Shown piece by piece: positions 21,358 to 34,154 of a DNA stretch of 64,000 bases. Position 1 is the first letter of the stretch. Each line of letters begins with the position of its first letter. The position numbers and the translations under genes were made by a program. A model generated the notes under the pieces. That model was not told where the DNA came from. It made no database searches and was given only the letters and a program-made list of their open reading frames with translations. Source of the DNA: Aureobasidium sp. EXF-3400 (Eukaryota > Ascomycota > Dothideomycetes > Dothideales > Saccotheciaceae); assembly GCA_024195585.1 (NCBI GenBank), contig SWBL01000078.1:99524-163523 (forward strand), written 5' to 3'.

Positions 21358-24300
21358 ATGCCAGCAGACATTCGCAATTTCTTTGGTGGCAAGCCGGCTG
21401 CTACACCACCGGCGAAAGAGGAAAAGAAGGCTCCTGCCAAAAAGGGAAGAGCTAGAAAGGTCGTCGATGACAGCGACGATGAGGAAGAGTCCGTGACTCA
21501 ACTATTACCACCAAGAGTTGATCACATGCTGATACTGCAACAGAGTAGCACCAAAGAAGGCAGCGACGACAAAAACAGCAACAGCGTAAGCGTGTCTGCC
21601 TGGCTGCAACTTGCTCCTTCCCTGATTGACTCCCCCAGAAAACGCGCCGCATCACCACAAGGCGAGGAAACGACGACTGCCGCCTACTTCGCCAACAAAA
21701 ACAAGCCCAAGCGAGCTGCCGCCGCCACCAAATCACAACCTGCTCCGACCAAGAAATCTCCAGCCAAACCCATCAAATCAGAATCCACTCCACCACCTTC
21801 TACAGATGATCTGAACCCGGACGACTTTCCTGACGACGACCTCGACGACGCTCCTACAGCAAACCTCAAGAAGGAGGACCCTCCTGCTGAAGACATGCCT
21901 CCCAAGAAGCGCACCGCCGCCACCAAGGCCAAACCAACCAAGGTCAAGGATGAAGACGACGAAGATGCCGACGTTGACATGAAAGACAATGACTTTGTCG
22001 TTCCTGACGATGACGACGACGACGACATGGTCGTTGAAGAACCCACCAAGGCCAAACCAAAGTCCAAGGCCGGCGCAAAGAGAAAGTCAAAGGACCTCGA
22101 CACAGACGAAGAAGAAGAAAAGCCCAAGCCGAAAAAGCCTCGTGCTCCCTCCAAGAAGAAGGACAAGGATCCACCACCTGAAGACAGTGCGGAACTCAAG
22201 GCCATCCTCAACGACATCCCCTTGATTCAGGCACCCGACCCGCCCAGTGATGATGAGAGCGGCAAGAAGAAGTGGTATAATCGACCCAAGGATGATAACC
22301 CCGCCCCTGGTGCTGGTAGTCTCGACATTCCCGAGGGCAACGAAAACTGTCTTGCTGGTCTGACCTTTGTCTTCACTGGCCAGCTCACATACCTCTCGAG
22401 GGAAGAGGGACAGAATCTGGTCAAGCGTTATGGTGGAAAGTGTACAACAGCTCCAAGTAAGAATACCAGCTACGTCGTCCTGGGAGCTGAGGCTGGTCCC
22501 AAGAAACTTGCCACCATCAAGCAACACAGTCTCAAAGTCATTGACGAACAAGGTCTCTGCGCTCTCATTGCCAAACTTCCTCCCAACGGCGGCAATAGTG
22601 TTGCCGGCGCCAAGTTTGCAGATCAGCAGAAGAAGGAAGCCGAGAAGATCAAGAAGGCTGCTGAAGAGATCGAAAAGGCAGAGCGGGAAAAGGCTGCCAA
22701 GGGTATTGCCTCTCAACCAAAGGGCGTTGCTGCCGACGGTACTGACAACAGACTCTGGACTGTCAAGTATGCTCCCACTCAGCTCGGTCAGATTTGTGGC
22801 AACAAAGGTCAAGTAGAAAAGTTGAGTAATTGGTTGCGCAACTTCCACAAGAACGCCCGCAAAGACTTCAAACTGGCTGGCAAGGATGGCAGTGGTACTT
22901 ACAGAGCAGTCATGATCCATGGCCCTCCTGGTATCGGCAAGACCACAGCAGCACATCTCGTCGCCAAACTCGAAGGTTTTGACCTTGTCGAAAGCAACGC
23001 CAGTGACACTCGCAGCAAGAAGTTGGTCGAAAGTGGTCTTAAGGGAGTCCTGAGCACAACTTCTCTCATGGGCTACTTCTCTGCGGGCGAGGTCGAGGCA
23101 AGCAAGAAGAAGATGGTCTTGATCATGGATGAGGTTGATGGTATGTCTGCTGGTGATCGTGGTGGTGTCGGCGCGCTCGCCGCTGTCTGCAAGAAGACCC
23201 AGGTCCCCATGATTCTCATCTGCAACGACCGCAAGCTTCCAAAGATGAAGCCATTCGACTTTGTCACATTCGATCTTCCTTTCCGCCGTCCAAGCAACGA
23301 CATGATTCGTGCTCGTATTGCAACCATTGCCCACCGCGAAGGTCTCAAAATGCCTCCAAACGTTATGAACGCTTTGATTGAAGGCACAGGAGCAGATATT
23401 CGACAGGTTGTCAACATGATCTCTACAGCAAAGCTTGATCAGTCCGCCATGGATTATGACAAGGGCAAGGAGATGTCGAAGGCTTGGGAGAAGCATGTCG
23501 TTTTGAAGCCGTGGGACATCACAAGCAAGATTCTCGGAGGTGGCATGTTCCAAGCAGCCAGTAAATCAACACTCAACGACAAGATTGAGTTGTACTTCAA
23601 CGACCACGAGTTCAGCCCTCTGATGATGCAAGAGAACTATCTTGGTACAAAGCCGATCCTGGCTGCAGACGCTCCCAACGCCAAGATGGCTAATCTCAAG
23701 ACGCTCGAGTTGTCAAGTCAAGCAGCCGACAGTATCTCTGATGGTGATTTGGTTGATAGAATGATCCACGGCTCACAACAGCAATGGAGCTTGATGCCTA
23801 CACACGCCATTATGAGTTTCGTTCGTCCAGCCTCATTCGTTGCAGGCTCTCAAGCTGGTTCACAGACCCGCTTCACATCATGGTTGGGCAAGAACAGTAC
23901 TTATGGCAAACTCAGCCGTCAAGTCAAGGAGATTCAAGGTCACATGCGTCTGCGCACTTCTGGAGATAGACACGAGATCAGACAACAGTATCTTCCCACC
24001 TTGTGGCAGAATCTTGTCAAGAAGCTGGAAGCTGAAGGCAAAGAAGCAGTCCCCGAAGTCATCCAACTGATGGATCAATACTTCCTTACTAAGGATGACT
24101 TTGATGCCATCTTGGAACTTGGTGTGGGACCTATGGATCAGGAGAAGGTTAAGCTGGAAACCCAGACAAAAGCCACTTTTACCAGGATGTAAGTGATCAT
24201 TGCACTATTCATTCCCCTTTGCAAAACACAAGCTGACTCAATTGCTTCACAGGTACAATGCACAATCTCATCCTCTCCCCTTCATGAAAGCTTCCAGCGT

Positions 24301-24592
24301 TGTCAACCCATCCAAAAAGATCGCAAAGGACAAGCCCGATCTTGAAGAAGCTATGGATGACTCGGAAGATGAAGCCATTCTCAAGGACGCAGCCGAGGAC
24401 GATGCCGAAGAAGAGGAAGATATGGATCCTACAAAGGACAAGTACGTCGCCAAACCCAAGAAAAAGAAGGCTCCCGCTGCAAAGGGTAAGGGAAAGAAAA
24501 AGGCAGACAGTGGAGATGAAGATGACGATGAAGAGAAGCCCAAGCCGGCTGCTAAGAAGAAGGCACCTGCTAAGCCAAGGGCTAAGAAGTGA
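21358..24592 (+). CDS. RFC1: Replication factor C large subunit
   Basis: Clamp-loader large subunit that opens PCNA onto DNA in the nucleus. The N-terminus MPADIRNFFGG is a PIP-box-like PCNA-binding start. Acidic and lysine-rich disordered sequence follows, then a BRCT domain (about 22330-22580, LTFVFTGQL, RYGGK). The AAA+ ATPase has Walker A GPPGIGKT (22921 onward), VESNASDTRSKK, Walker B LIMDEVDG (about 23118-23142) and the RFC1 C-terminal domain. A clear 64-bp intron lies at 24189-24252; the last exon is a Lys/Asp-rich tail. Two further small introns near 21493-21556 and 21586-21638 are likely: they total 117 bp, keep frame, and remove an oddly hydrophobic stretch. Length is then about 1017 aa, or 1056 if they are retained. 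Confidence 0.95.
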
Positions 24593-25539
24593 GTATGGAG
24601 AGCAGTCCTCGTGACGAATGCTGAAGAAGAGGGGTATGCTACTATGAAGGATATTAGTGGTTGCTGCAAGTCGTCTTGCCACGACGATCTTTTACCAGGC
24701 GCACACTTGCTGTACGATCATACAGCTGGGAAACATTAATAGAGTGCAGGTTCCATGGGGAAAGAGAGAGGAGGATTTGCTGAAGCATCGTTATAGCTTT
24801 CGGCATGAATGCAAATCATATGCTAATCCCTATCTTTTCCTGCTTGCATCTCCCTGACATGCACATCAAAACACATTGAAAACTAGTAATGCCGCTCAAG
24901 AGTTCAAAGCAATGTGGGTTCACATAGCGAACTACTATAGCTCTCCCTAACTACAGACCTGATCTCTCCACATTGTGCAGTCGACCGGTGTGCGATGCTA
25001 CATACTATCATGATGAAGATCACTTCTGTTCGTATTCCAGCCCCACTTCTGTTATAATGACTCGAGAATCAGAAGCCCGACGGCCTCTTGTTCTATTTGC
25101 AGTCTTCGCTTCTGCTTGGCGTACGCAATTGTGTTGACGTGCATTAGCGAGCCGTCCATTAGGGAACCGTCTTTTCGGAAGTCGACTCTCTATCAAGTTA
25201 TGGCAATCCACTTGAGACACTATAAGGACCACCTACATAATGACTCTTGTACGAGACGATGGCGCCTGAGCGAAGTCCTTGAGATTGTCTGTCAAGCTCA
25301 GCGGATCTGATAATCAGGATTGATGTCGATCTTAGGGTTAGAGTGTTAGCGAATCCCCCTCGGGTGATCTACGACCATTCTTGACAAGAATAGCAATCAC
25401 ACGCCATGCAGCATACAACGATACGATGAATGACTCGAGGACGAGGTTGAGATCATACTGATGGAAAGCTATAAGTATGTGGGCTTTGTCCGTTGTAGCA
25501 CTACTTGTTCAGGCTCAACCTTGATCGTTCTTGCTCAAG
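24593..25539. other. Gap between RFC1 and a secreted-protein gene
   Basis: 947 bp with no supported gene. It must hold the RFC1 3' UTR and the promoter of the next gene. Confidence 0.5.
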
Positions 25540-26851
25540 ATGCCTTCTCGCCTTATGCTCCCGGCCTTGTTGGCTGTTTTTTTGCCTATGGCTATCGCTG
25601 CTCCTGCAAACAGTGCTGAGTCTTGTGCTGATATCGCTTCTGCTGTCCCCACTGGCGTCGACCCGACGCCTTTTTGTCGCTCATACATCAGCATAGCAAC
25701 TAGGCCGACCTATATCTACGTCAATGACCCAACGTTTACTTCGACCATCACCACCACTGCATCCACCGTGTTTGAGACTGTGTAAGACAGCAAATCTCCC
25801 AAGCAACTCTTACTCTTCGGACCGCCGCTAATGCCACGCAGGGCCACAAGCACTCTAACCTTTTGTGATGCCCGGCCCACCAACGTGAAGAGAGAGGAGA
25901 TTTCCTTGTCGCCTGAGCAGAAGACTTCGGAAGCGTGTTCTTGCTTGAGCATTCCTCCCGAGACTGTCACGCATACTGTGACGGACGTTTACCATACCAC
26001 TATTACTCCCATTGTCACTTCTTCCGTCACTGCGTATGAGACCCACATCGGTGCTTCCAAAGTTGAGATTGAGTCTCCTTATCTGGTTTCGCCTACGCCT
26101 GTTTCTTGGTCTCAGCCCGAGTATCTAGACCATGCGCTGGACTTTTCCGAACCCATTCTACATGACTGGCCTATCCGTTTCCGCAACATTTCCACTCTGG
26201 ATAGAAACTTTGAGAACAAGACGTATATCTTGTCTGCCTCTGTCAATGGCGTAAGTGAAGCCCAAAGACCCCAAATCGTTGTCGTGTATCCACAACTGAC
26301 CACACGCCACAACACCACAGGGTCTCTCCATCGTTGCTCCAGGAGGTGGATACCTAACCCCTTCACCCTCGCCAAACCTTCCCTCCCCACCCTACGACTC
26401 TGGAAACATTTTTGCCGTGCTCTGGGGCCCGCACTCTGTAAACGCCGCGCTTCAAAACCCTACCTCTAATCAAACCCAAGGCATTCAATATGCTACTCAA
26501 GGCACTGCTCCCCAGCGCACCTTGACCATCGAATGGATCCTAGGCTCCTCCTCGAGTGACGTCTCCTCACACTACCGGTTCTGGGTTACGTTTTACGAAG
26601 ACCAGCCCCAGAGGTTTAGATATACTTATTGGGATGTCAGTGATGGAGTGGTGGAGGGGGTGGGTGAGCGGGATCAAAGGGCTAGATGGGTAGTCGGAGC
26701 AGAAAACGAACAAGACGAGGCTGTACAATCCTCCGGCAGCGATGAACTCAACAACATTCAGGGCCATGAGATTACTTCAGGCTTGGTGTTGGAGTATGAG
26801 TATTCTACCAACAGTTTTATCGCTAGCACTGTTTGGGAGGGGTTGTGCTAA
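25540..26851 (+). CDS. Secreted protein of unknown function
   Basis: Join 25540-25781, 25842-26250, 26321-26851, 393 aa. A signal peptide (MPSRLMLPALLAVFLPMAIA) is followed by a Cys-containing segment (ESCADIAS, FCRSYI, CDA, ACSC) and Thr-rich stretches such as TFTSTITTTASTVFETV and TVTHTVTDVYHTTITP. The C-terminal half has a beta-rich look with an acidic loop near 26690-26750 and ends in VWEGLC. Similar layouts occur in uncharacterised fungal cell-surface proteins. I do not recognise the fold, and no function is claimed. Confidence 0.72.
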
Positions 26852-27517
26852 TAAGCCGAGGTGGTCTCATGGTGCGCACTATTGCGGAGCATTGACCGTC
26901 TCGAAACAAAAGCCACAGGGACAATAAGCAAACAGAAGAAAAACACAGTGATACTAGCACCGACAGAAAGCATTTCGCCCGCGGGAAGAGTTGATTCAAA
27001 AAGTCTACAGCGGCGTGAAACCTAGGTATGCTTACTCCTTGAAAACCCTCCTTCCTTAAACCTCCACTCTCTGGAAGTTCAATAGCACCCCCCCGTGTGC
27101 TAAAAGACTGTTAAACTTGCATCGTGCTCCGAACGACAGCAAAGGAGAGCAAAAGCGTATACTATAACAAGCACGATTGTTTACCGAGTAGAGGTATGGC
27201 TATAGAGAGGCTTTAAGTCATCACTTCTTCGATAAAGCACTTATCCTATCTAGAGGTCCTATAGTATTGTGCATTTTTACAGCTAATTACCATGCGTTTA
27301 CATACTTTATAGCAGATACAAACAAAGGGGGAGAATTTCTTCGACAGCAGAATGCAGCAGAAAACAAAGATAAATGATAAATGATAAAGGATAAGGATAA
27401 GGGTATAGTATCGACTTGTTCCCAGATGTAGGGTATTCAAGGAAAAGATAACCCAGAGGTCATTGAAGTTTGTTTTCTGTACATCGAAAAAGCGTCGGAC
27501 AAACATATATATTTGTT
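26852..27517. other. Convergent 3' flanks, no gene seen
   Basis: 666 bp between the secreted-protein stop and the stop of the Zn2Cys6 gene on the other strand. Only short frames without domains are present. Confidence 0.5.
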
Positions 27518-29349
27518 TTACGATATAGGCAAGAAATTACCCACGATAACCGATGGACTGTGTATTCTCAAATGTTAGCAAGAAGTACAAAACACTCTCT
27601 TTCACCTCTTCTAACCATCTGCCATACCCGTGCATATCTCAGCAGAGAAAAGATAGAGGCAGGGCCAGAGGCAAAGGGAAAAAAGAAAACACACTCACAT
27701 GTTATGTATATCCCTCCTGATCGTAAACGAAAAACAGCATTTCCTAAGCCTCTGCTGCTGCTTGGTCTCCCCTCCATGTTTGGGAGTCTTTGCTTTAAGT
27801 TCTTCGCTAGCAACTCCGTCTTTGGGTTTGTCGGTTTTGTCGGTTTCATCATCGTCCTGAGGGTTTTTCAGTGTACAAGAAGTGAGAATGGCTTTTTGAG
27901 ATTGGTCAAAAGCAATGGCGCCGAATTTCTCCCAGTAAGAGACGAGAGAGTCTTCGGCCATGATTTCGTGGAGGGCGAGTTTTCCCTGTTGTTTTGCAAG
28001 CATGGGTTAGCATTATTGCTCGAAAGAAGTGAGAGGAAAGAAGCGTTGTCGGAAAAGCAGAGCAAGAGTGGCAAGGGGGTGAGCAAAAGCAAGGCGAGAA
28101 GCAAAACAGGGTAACACACATCTCTCAGCTCCTCCATGGGCACCTGAATAAGCTCAGCCATTTCCTTGTTGCCTCTGAAGATCTCTCCTGTACGTCGCCA
28201 ACAACAAGCAGGAATGGCCATACTAGCAAACACGCGATCATATTCCATCAGTGTACTCTCCCACCACATCTCGACTCGAATAAGTTGGATGTCAGTAAGA
28301 TTATGCATGGCCTCCCTAAACTTGGGTCTGAATTTCTCGAGTTGGCGAAGGATTTTTTGGCGCAAGGGTGGTCGCATGTGTGATTCCATGTATGTGTTCA
28401 AGCGTGAGTAGCCGCGGACGTAGTTGAATGGACGCAACATGCCGGCGTCATATTTTGCTTGCAGTAGTTTGAGCATGCGGGCTTCAGGAGTGTCGTTACC
28501 CGCTGGATCGGCGGCTGTCATGTAAAATTTGTCACGGGCTTTTGTATCGACAGGCATGACTGATGCAGGACGAGAGACTTCATTCGCGGCAGGAGCTGGA
28601 GGATCTTGTTGTTGTGGTTGTGCTGTAGAGGAGGGTTGTGCTTGGTGGATGCCGCTGAAGAGGTTCATGTTGTTTGCGTAGGTGGAGAGGGAGCCAGTGG
28701 CCAGCAGAGGGTCGTTGAAGATTGGATTGGGGTCGTCAAGGTTATAGGTTGCGCCATCGTCGAGTAGACTGTTGTTCAGAAAGTCGCCGAGGAAGTTGTA
28801 CTCGTCTGTTACCTCGGAAGTGTTGAAGGTGTAGTTGGGATGGAGATTACGCATGTCATGTAGCTGGTTTGAGGAGCCAAAGTTCCAGTCGTCAATGGAG
28901 AAGGGCTGCGGCTGATTCTGTTGCTTGATGTGTGGTGGTGACATTGGTTTCGAGTGTTGGATGGTGGGAAGGTCCATTCTCATGCTGCTTCGACGTTCAT
29001 CTTGGTTGGGATTCGTCTCGGCAGGAGGAGTGTCAGTGTCTGGTTTCTTGCCCTTTGCAGGCTCTCGTGGTTCGTCATGGCAGAGGTGGGCAATGTCGCG
29101 TTTGACGCATCTGGCGCATGGTCGTTCGAGGTCGCATGTCATATGCGATCGACGACAGTAGACACAGGCATGATTGACCTTTCTGCGCTTCTTCCTCGGC
29201 GGGCTTGACGGGCTGTCTACGGTGGCTGTGCTCTTTGCTCTCTCCTGCGACTTGGGAGTGTCGGTTGTACTCGTAGTCTGTTGCTTGTTGGTGGGTTTCG
29301 TGTCGTTCATGGTTCCATTGCGGTCGTGTTTCGTGTCGGCGTCGGTCAT
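27518..29349 (-). CDS. Zn(II)2Cys6 regulator of gluconeogenesis, AcuM/RDS2 type
   Basis: Join 28120-29349, 27699-27985, 27518-27557, 518 aa. In Aspergillus, AcuM and AcuK activate gluconeogenic genes when carbon comes from acetyl-CoA. The zinc cluster spans Cys62-Cys90 (C-x2-C-x6-C-x5-C-x2-C-x8-C) in the characteristic sequence ACVYCRRSHMTCDLERPC. A Gln/Pro-rich segment with acidic patches follows, and then the conserved C-terminal PAS-like region (YMESHMRPPLRQKILRQ, MEYDRVFASMAIP, WRRTGEIFRGNKEM, KCCFSFTIRRD). The last 13-codon exon (PSVIVGNFLPIS) restores the family's usual C-terminus, which supports the two 134-141 bp introns. Which of the two paralogues it is (AcuM rather than AcuK) is my reading of the zinc cluster. 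Confidence 0.85.
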
Positions 29350-30082
29350 GTCCAGTCAAATCCCTCTATAGGCGGAGCAGTCGCTGCAACGCCAAATCCG
29401 AGCTCTTCCAGTTTCCAGACTTTGGTATACGCGTAGGCCGAGGTGCAATGACGGATCGCATCGAGTCGCGAGGGTCGAGGGTCAGCGGCCCGCTGCCAAG
29501 CCCGTTCCATAGTCGGCAATAATGCCTCATCTTTCAACAACACCCATCATCTTGAAAACCATCTTGTGTGATTGCTGTCATCATCTGCTGCCTCACATGG
29601 CTGCTGGCTCAACCTTTGTTCATGTTTTTGACAAAGAATCCTTGTTGGAGATTTTTGTTTTGCGTCTCGGGATCTGCAAGGACAAACACGGCCCGATGAA
29701 GCCCTTCATCACTCCACCATTTCTACCGATTATGCCCGCTTGGGATTCTGACTACTATGAAAGAGTACTGCATGTCCGACATGCTGCGTGATAGAATTAT
29801 GTTTCAGATCAATCCAATTAAGTAATAGGAATCCACATTCGCTCAATCCATGCAAAAGCACTGCTCAATCTACTCAACCACTGAGCTACAATTAAAAATC
29901 GCTTCTTCACAAAACCCGTCCATTAACAGACGATTGAATCGAAGCCTGTATCCCTACCCATGCAGTATTTCTAAGAAGCCCTTTGTCGAAAATGCCTCTT
30001 GACCAATCCCAAAACTCCCTCGCAGCATATCCTCTAGATGCTACGTATGCTTGTCGGTGCCCTTCTCAATAAGAGACCAACA
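29350..30082. other. Promoter of the AcuM-type gene, no gene seen
   Basis: 733 bp. The open frame at 29522-29791 has no recognisable domain. The part beside 29349 is the upstream region of the regulator. Confidence 0.5.
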
Positions 30083-30659
30083 TCATCTAGTGCGATCGAC
30101 TGTCACATAGTCGTGTCCCTGACGGTAGTTTGGTGTAGGTGTCTTTGGCATGGCGCCAGGGATGTGTGGTTGGAACGACTCTTCTCTGTTGTTTGGCGGT
30201 CTTTGCTGATATTCTTGTCCGGGGTACGATTGGTAGCCAGAGACTTGTCTAGGAGCGGCTTCTCTCGCGGTATAGGATGGCTGAGCGCCAGATGCAGCTT
30301 GGTGTGGAGTGAGTTCGTGGTCGGGACTGTTGGCAGCTCGTGCTAGACGTTCTTCCGTCTCGCGTAGGCGTGCTTCAATTTCTGCGAGTTCTTCTTCTCG
30401 GGTCGATACTGTGCGCTTTCTGTTTTGGGTCAGCTTGAGCTGATGGTGTGGCTTGATGGATGGGATGCTCACTTCTCTTGGACGGTAAACGAGAGGTTGC
30501 CGAGAGTTGTGCCCGAGTTCAAGCCAAACAGAGAATCCAGGTCGTCCGAGAAGTTGCGAGCGGCGATGCTACGGCCATGTAAGTGGAAGTCAAGCAGTCG
30601 GGTCAATCGAGGTCAGCGTACGATTCGGGTCTGGCCCGCTGTTGAGGGGTGTGTTCCAT
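30083..30659 (-). CDS. Small coiled-coil protein of unknown function
   Basis: Join 30622-30659, 30473-30568, 30083-30419, 156 aa. Both introns (53 bp each) have good donors and restore frame: MEHTPQQRARPESIAARNF and FTVQEKKRTVST. Residues about 45-70 (EEELAEIEARLRETEERLAR) form a short charged coiled coil. The C-terminal half is Pro/Gln/Tyr-rich and disordered. The segment SIAARNFSDDLDSLFGLN looks conserved in style but I cannot assign it to a family. It is divergent from the bromodomain gene. Confidence 0.7.
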
Positions 30660-31392
30660 GACGTTGTATTGACAGGGATGATGAAGCTGTTGATAGATTG
30701 TGGCTTGTTGGTTGAAGGTGGCAGCAAAGGTAGCGCAGTAAACAGGGACGGATGTTGAAGAGTGGACAGAAGGCGGGGTGTTGGTGAAATGGAAACAACT
30801 TAGTCTTGAGTGATAAAAGGAGGATCGTCTCATTCATATGCAAGCTGCGACATGACCACTTGTCGGTGCGTTCTCGTACTCGACTCAGGCAGTGACCAGG
30901 CCGCCAAGACTAGCATCATCGAGCATCATGGCAGACCGAGGAATGTATACCTACAGGTACCCATCGACTTTTGAGGCTAAAACAAGACGATTGTGATGAG
31001 AAAAGGTCAAAAGATGGCGCCTTTTTCACAGCTTCTAGACGTCTCCTGCCTTGTCGTGTCTTCTGCCTTGAGGCTGTTGAGGATGGTAGCTGAGGCATTT
31101 TGGAAGCATCATTTGGCTACTGGTAATCTTGCAGAAATCAAGGCATTTTCTCATAATTAGCATGTCAAGGCGTAGCTGCATTATCTCAAGATAGACGTTA
31201 AGGCAGATGTTGAGTCAAAGAGTGGAACAGTTGAAAGGTTCCAAAATCCAACTGGTCCAGCCAAGCAACGTTGGCGGCAGCGGAAGAGGCGCGCAAATCC
31301 CATGGCAGCCCAAGCAATTCAGACAGACACGAAGCACGAGGCCACCAACAAGACGATCATCAAACCATTCATCATTTCGCAACACAATCACC
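30660..31392. other. Divergent promoter region
   Basis: 733 bp between the small coiled-coil gene and the bromodomain gene. No gene is seen and no strong core promoter motif stands out. Confidence 0.5.
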
Positions 31393-34154
31393 ATGAGCTA
31401 CAACGCGTAAATCATAACACCAGACAAGCATGAACTGGAATTATCCCAACTCCTGGCCCGAACACAACCCGACACGCTACTCTGGTCGCCGACGTCGCCA
31501 ACAACTTGCGACAAGTCAACTCGCAAATGACTAGTCTGGCCCAACACACTCCGCTCGAGTCGCTTCTGCTCTTGCACGCCTTGCGCAGCGATGGTTTGAC
31601 TGCCATTCGCTTTGGCCAAATTTCAGAGCAGCTGAACAACATTCCACTCGTCCGCAACGACCCATCCTACGACAGCGCTCGTTTGCATCAAGATGCTTTG
31701 AAACACCTGTGTCTACGATTGCTCAAGGACGAGGCACGCAATAGCTTGGATCAGCATGACGACAGGAAGAAAAGACAACTCAGTCCGACCATTCTTACTG
31801 TCGAAGAAGCCGCCAAACATTCCCACTTGATCCCTCGTCTTGTCCATCGCTTGTATACTCGCTACAGGGAGGGTGTAGTTGCTGAAATCAAGAAAGAGGA
31901 GGACAAGTACGATACTTTGACGCGCGAGATTGGCGAGATAGAGGCTGGACAATGGGACCATCGTCTACGCAGCGAACAAGCTGCCTCTACAGCGCCCACG
32001 CGACCTGAACCCACCGATGCGACACCAACACCAGATGGAGATGCGCAAACCAATGCATCTGCTGCTTCAACTCCTGGAGAGAATGCGTCGCAACAAGCCA
32101 AGGATCTAGTACGATTGAATCGCGCAAAGATTGACGCCGTCATCAACCATGAGCCCGTCGCTGCTCGTCCTACAGCTTCGCCAACCCCTCCACTTCCTCC
32201 ATCATCTTCGCAGTCGCAGTATGCTCCACCTGCCGTACCTCACAGACTGTCGACCACTTCTCTGCCACCTCTATCAGAGATGGCTCCAGATCAGCACATG
32301 CAGCAATCTCAGCCCTCCCCCCAGCTACCAAATCTGCAATCTGCTCCTGGCTACCGTGTGTCTCCGTCCATACAGCAAAATGGCTTCCCTCCTCAGTTTG
32401 CTCGTCCCAATGCTCAGCAGAGTCCTCGTCACAGTCCTGCTCCATCCTCGCCTCGTCCAGTCTTGCCCTTACCTCCTGGTATGAGTATGCCACCTCGCCC
32501 ACATTCTCCTGCTCTTTCGAGTCGTGGTGGTCCTGCTCAGTATCCATCACCCACTCAGCGTATGCCTCCAGTCCCTCTTCAGCCCGCCCCACGACCACCC
32601 CACATGCACACTCCTCCAACATACAACCAAGCCTACCCTCCATACCCTCAACAGCCAGGTTATCCTGCTCAACAGCAACCAGCATACCCAACTCGTCCGC
32701 CTCATCAAGGAGGCTATCAATTGCCACCATTTCAGGTCGCTGCTCAGGATCCAAACAGGATGCATCAACAACATCTAGTTCAACAACAAGTTGTACCGCA
32801 ACATGCTCGTCAACCACCTACTCCCGCCCGTCAGCATGTCCCTGCTCCCTATTCTCCCCATACACCATACGCATATCCTGCGCCTTCTGATCCGCGTCGT
32901 CCTGATGCTGCCAATCCTTTGGACATCTTGAGCAGTTTGAGAAAGACGCCTCGTTCAACTCTTTCTCGTTCTATGACTCCACGTTCAAATTCTCGTGTTG
33001 CGACTTGGAAGCGTGAAAGACCATCTATGCTATCTCGACCATTCATTGATGGTGTTGAAAGTCCTGCACCTGAACGTGTGAGCCCACCTCCACCATCGCG
33101 TGAGACTTCGCCTGTCCGCAGTACCAAAGAGGTTCCAATCAAGCCCAAGCCTGTGGAGGAACATCCTAAGCAAGTTGAGCAGGAAGAAGCAGAACCAACT
33201 CCAAAACCCACCAAGTCTAGCCGCAAATCAACTAGACGCAATCGGGCTGCGAGCAATGCTTCTTCTGCTATTGCGAGCTCTGTTCGTGCCAGAACAAGAA
33301 GTCAATCTGTGTTGTCTCAGATCGAGGCTCAAGCTCCCAATCCAGAGCAATCGACTACATCACGTATCGTTAAGGATGAACCAATGACACCTGCGGACTT
33401 GCTTCAAGAAGAAATTCTGCAAGCTGAAACCTCTGATCCACCTTCTCAGCTCAGATCAAAACGCGGTCGTTTTGCGAGTAACAAACGCAAGCGGGCTCGT
33501 TCGGCGACTCCGATTCCTTCCTCAGAAGCACCTGTTGCAGAATCTTCCGAGCCTGAACAACCTGGACCTGCTTATGGACCTCCTCTCAAAAACAAAGTTC
33601 AAGCCCACCGCAATTTCGCACGCATCTCGAACGTGATCATTAACGATATCACTCAACACAAACACGCAGGACCATTCCAAAAGCCTGTCCGCGAAAAAGA
33701 TGCAGAAGGATACACATCCATCATCAAACGGCCTCAAGACTTGAAATCGATCAAAGCAGCCATCACTTTTGGGTCTCGCGCCATCAACGCCGCAACCACA
33801 ACCTCATCTGTCGATTCTCCAGCCGTCGGCACACCCTCAAACTCTTCTTCTTCCTCTCTTGTACTTCTCGACAAAACCGCCGACTTGATTCCTCCTCGTG
33901 CCATTGTCAATTCAAGCCAGTTGGAAAAGGAAGTCATGAGGATGTTTGCTAATGCCGTCATGTTCAATCCTGGTATGGAGGGTATGGTGCAGGATGCACG
34001 TGAAATGGCTGATGATGTTGAAGCCAAAGTCAGGGATTGGAGACAGGTCGAGGGAGCGGCTGCGAGTAGTGTTAGACAAGCAGCTGACAAGGATGAGGAA
34101 GAGGAAGGTGTTTCTGCATCTGTTGGAGGCGATAAGAAGAGAAGGAAGGTTTGA
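31393..34154 (+). CDS. Bromodomain protein, BRD8/Bdc1-like (NuA4 subunit candidate)
   Basis: Favoured join 31393-31406 and 31535-34154, 877 aa, giving MSYNALAQHTPLESLLLLHALR; a start at the in-frame ATG 31527 is the alternative. The N-terminal 100 residues (SLLLLHALRSDG, RFGQISEQL, HLCLRLLKDEA) match the conserved opening of fungal BRD8-like proteins, followed by a coiled coil (EIKKEEDKYDTLTREIGEIEAG). A very long Pro/Gln/Ser-rich region fills the middle. The C-terminus has a divergent bromodomain (about 33600-34040: ARISNVIINDI, GYTSIIKRPQDLKSIKAAI, FANAVMFNP) with an insert of about 40 Ser/Thr/Asn-rich residues before LEKEVMRMF. In fission yeast and animals this family is in the NuA4/TIP60 acetyltransferase complex; the assignment here is by resemblance. 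Confidence 0.82.

Noticed and set aside
22087..23553. 488-codon minus-strand frame inside RFC1
   Set aside because: Mirror of the RFC1 coding strand; no domain of its own.
27470..28114. 214-codon plus-strand frame
   Set aside because: Antisense to the introns and exons of the AcuM-type gene; no domain.
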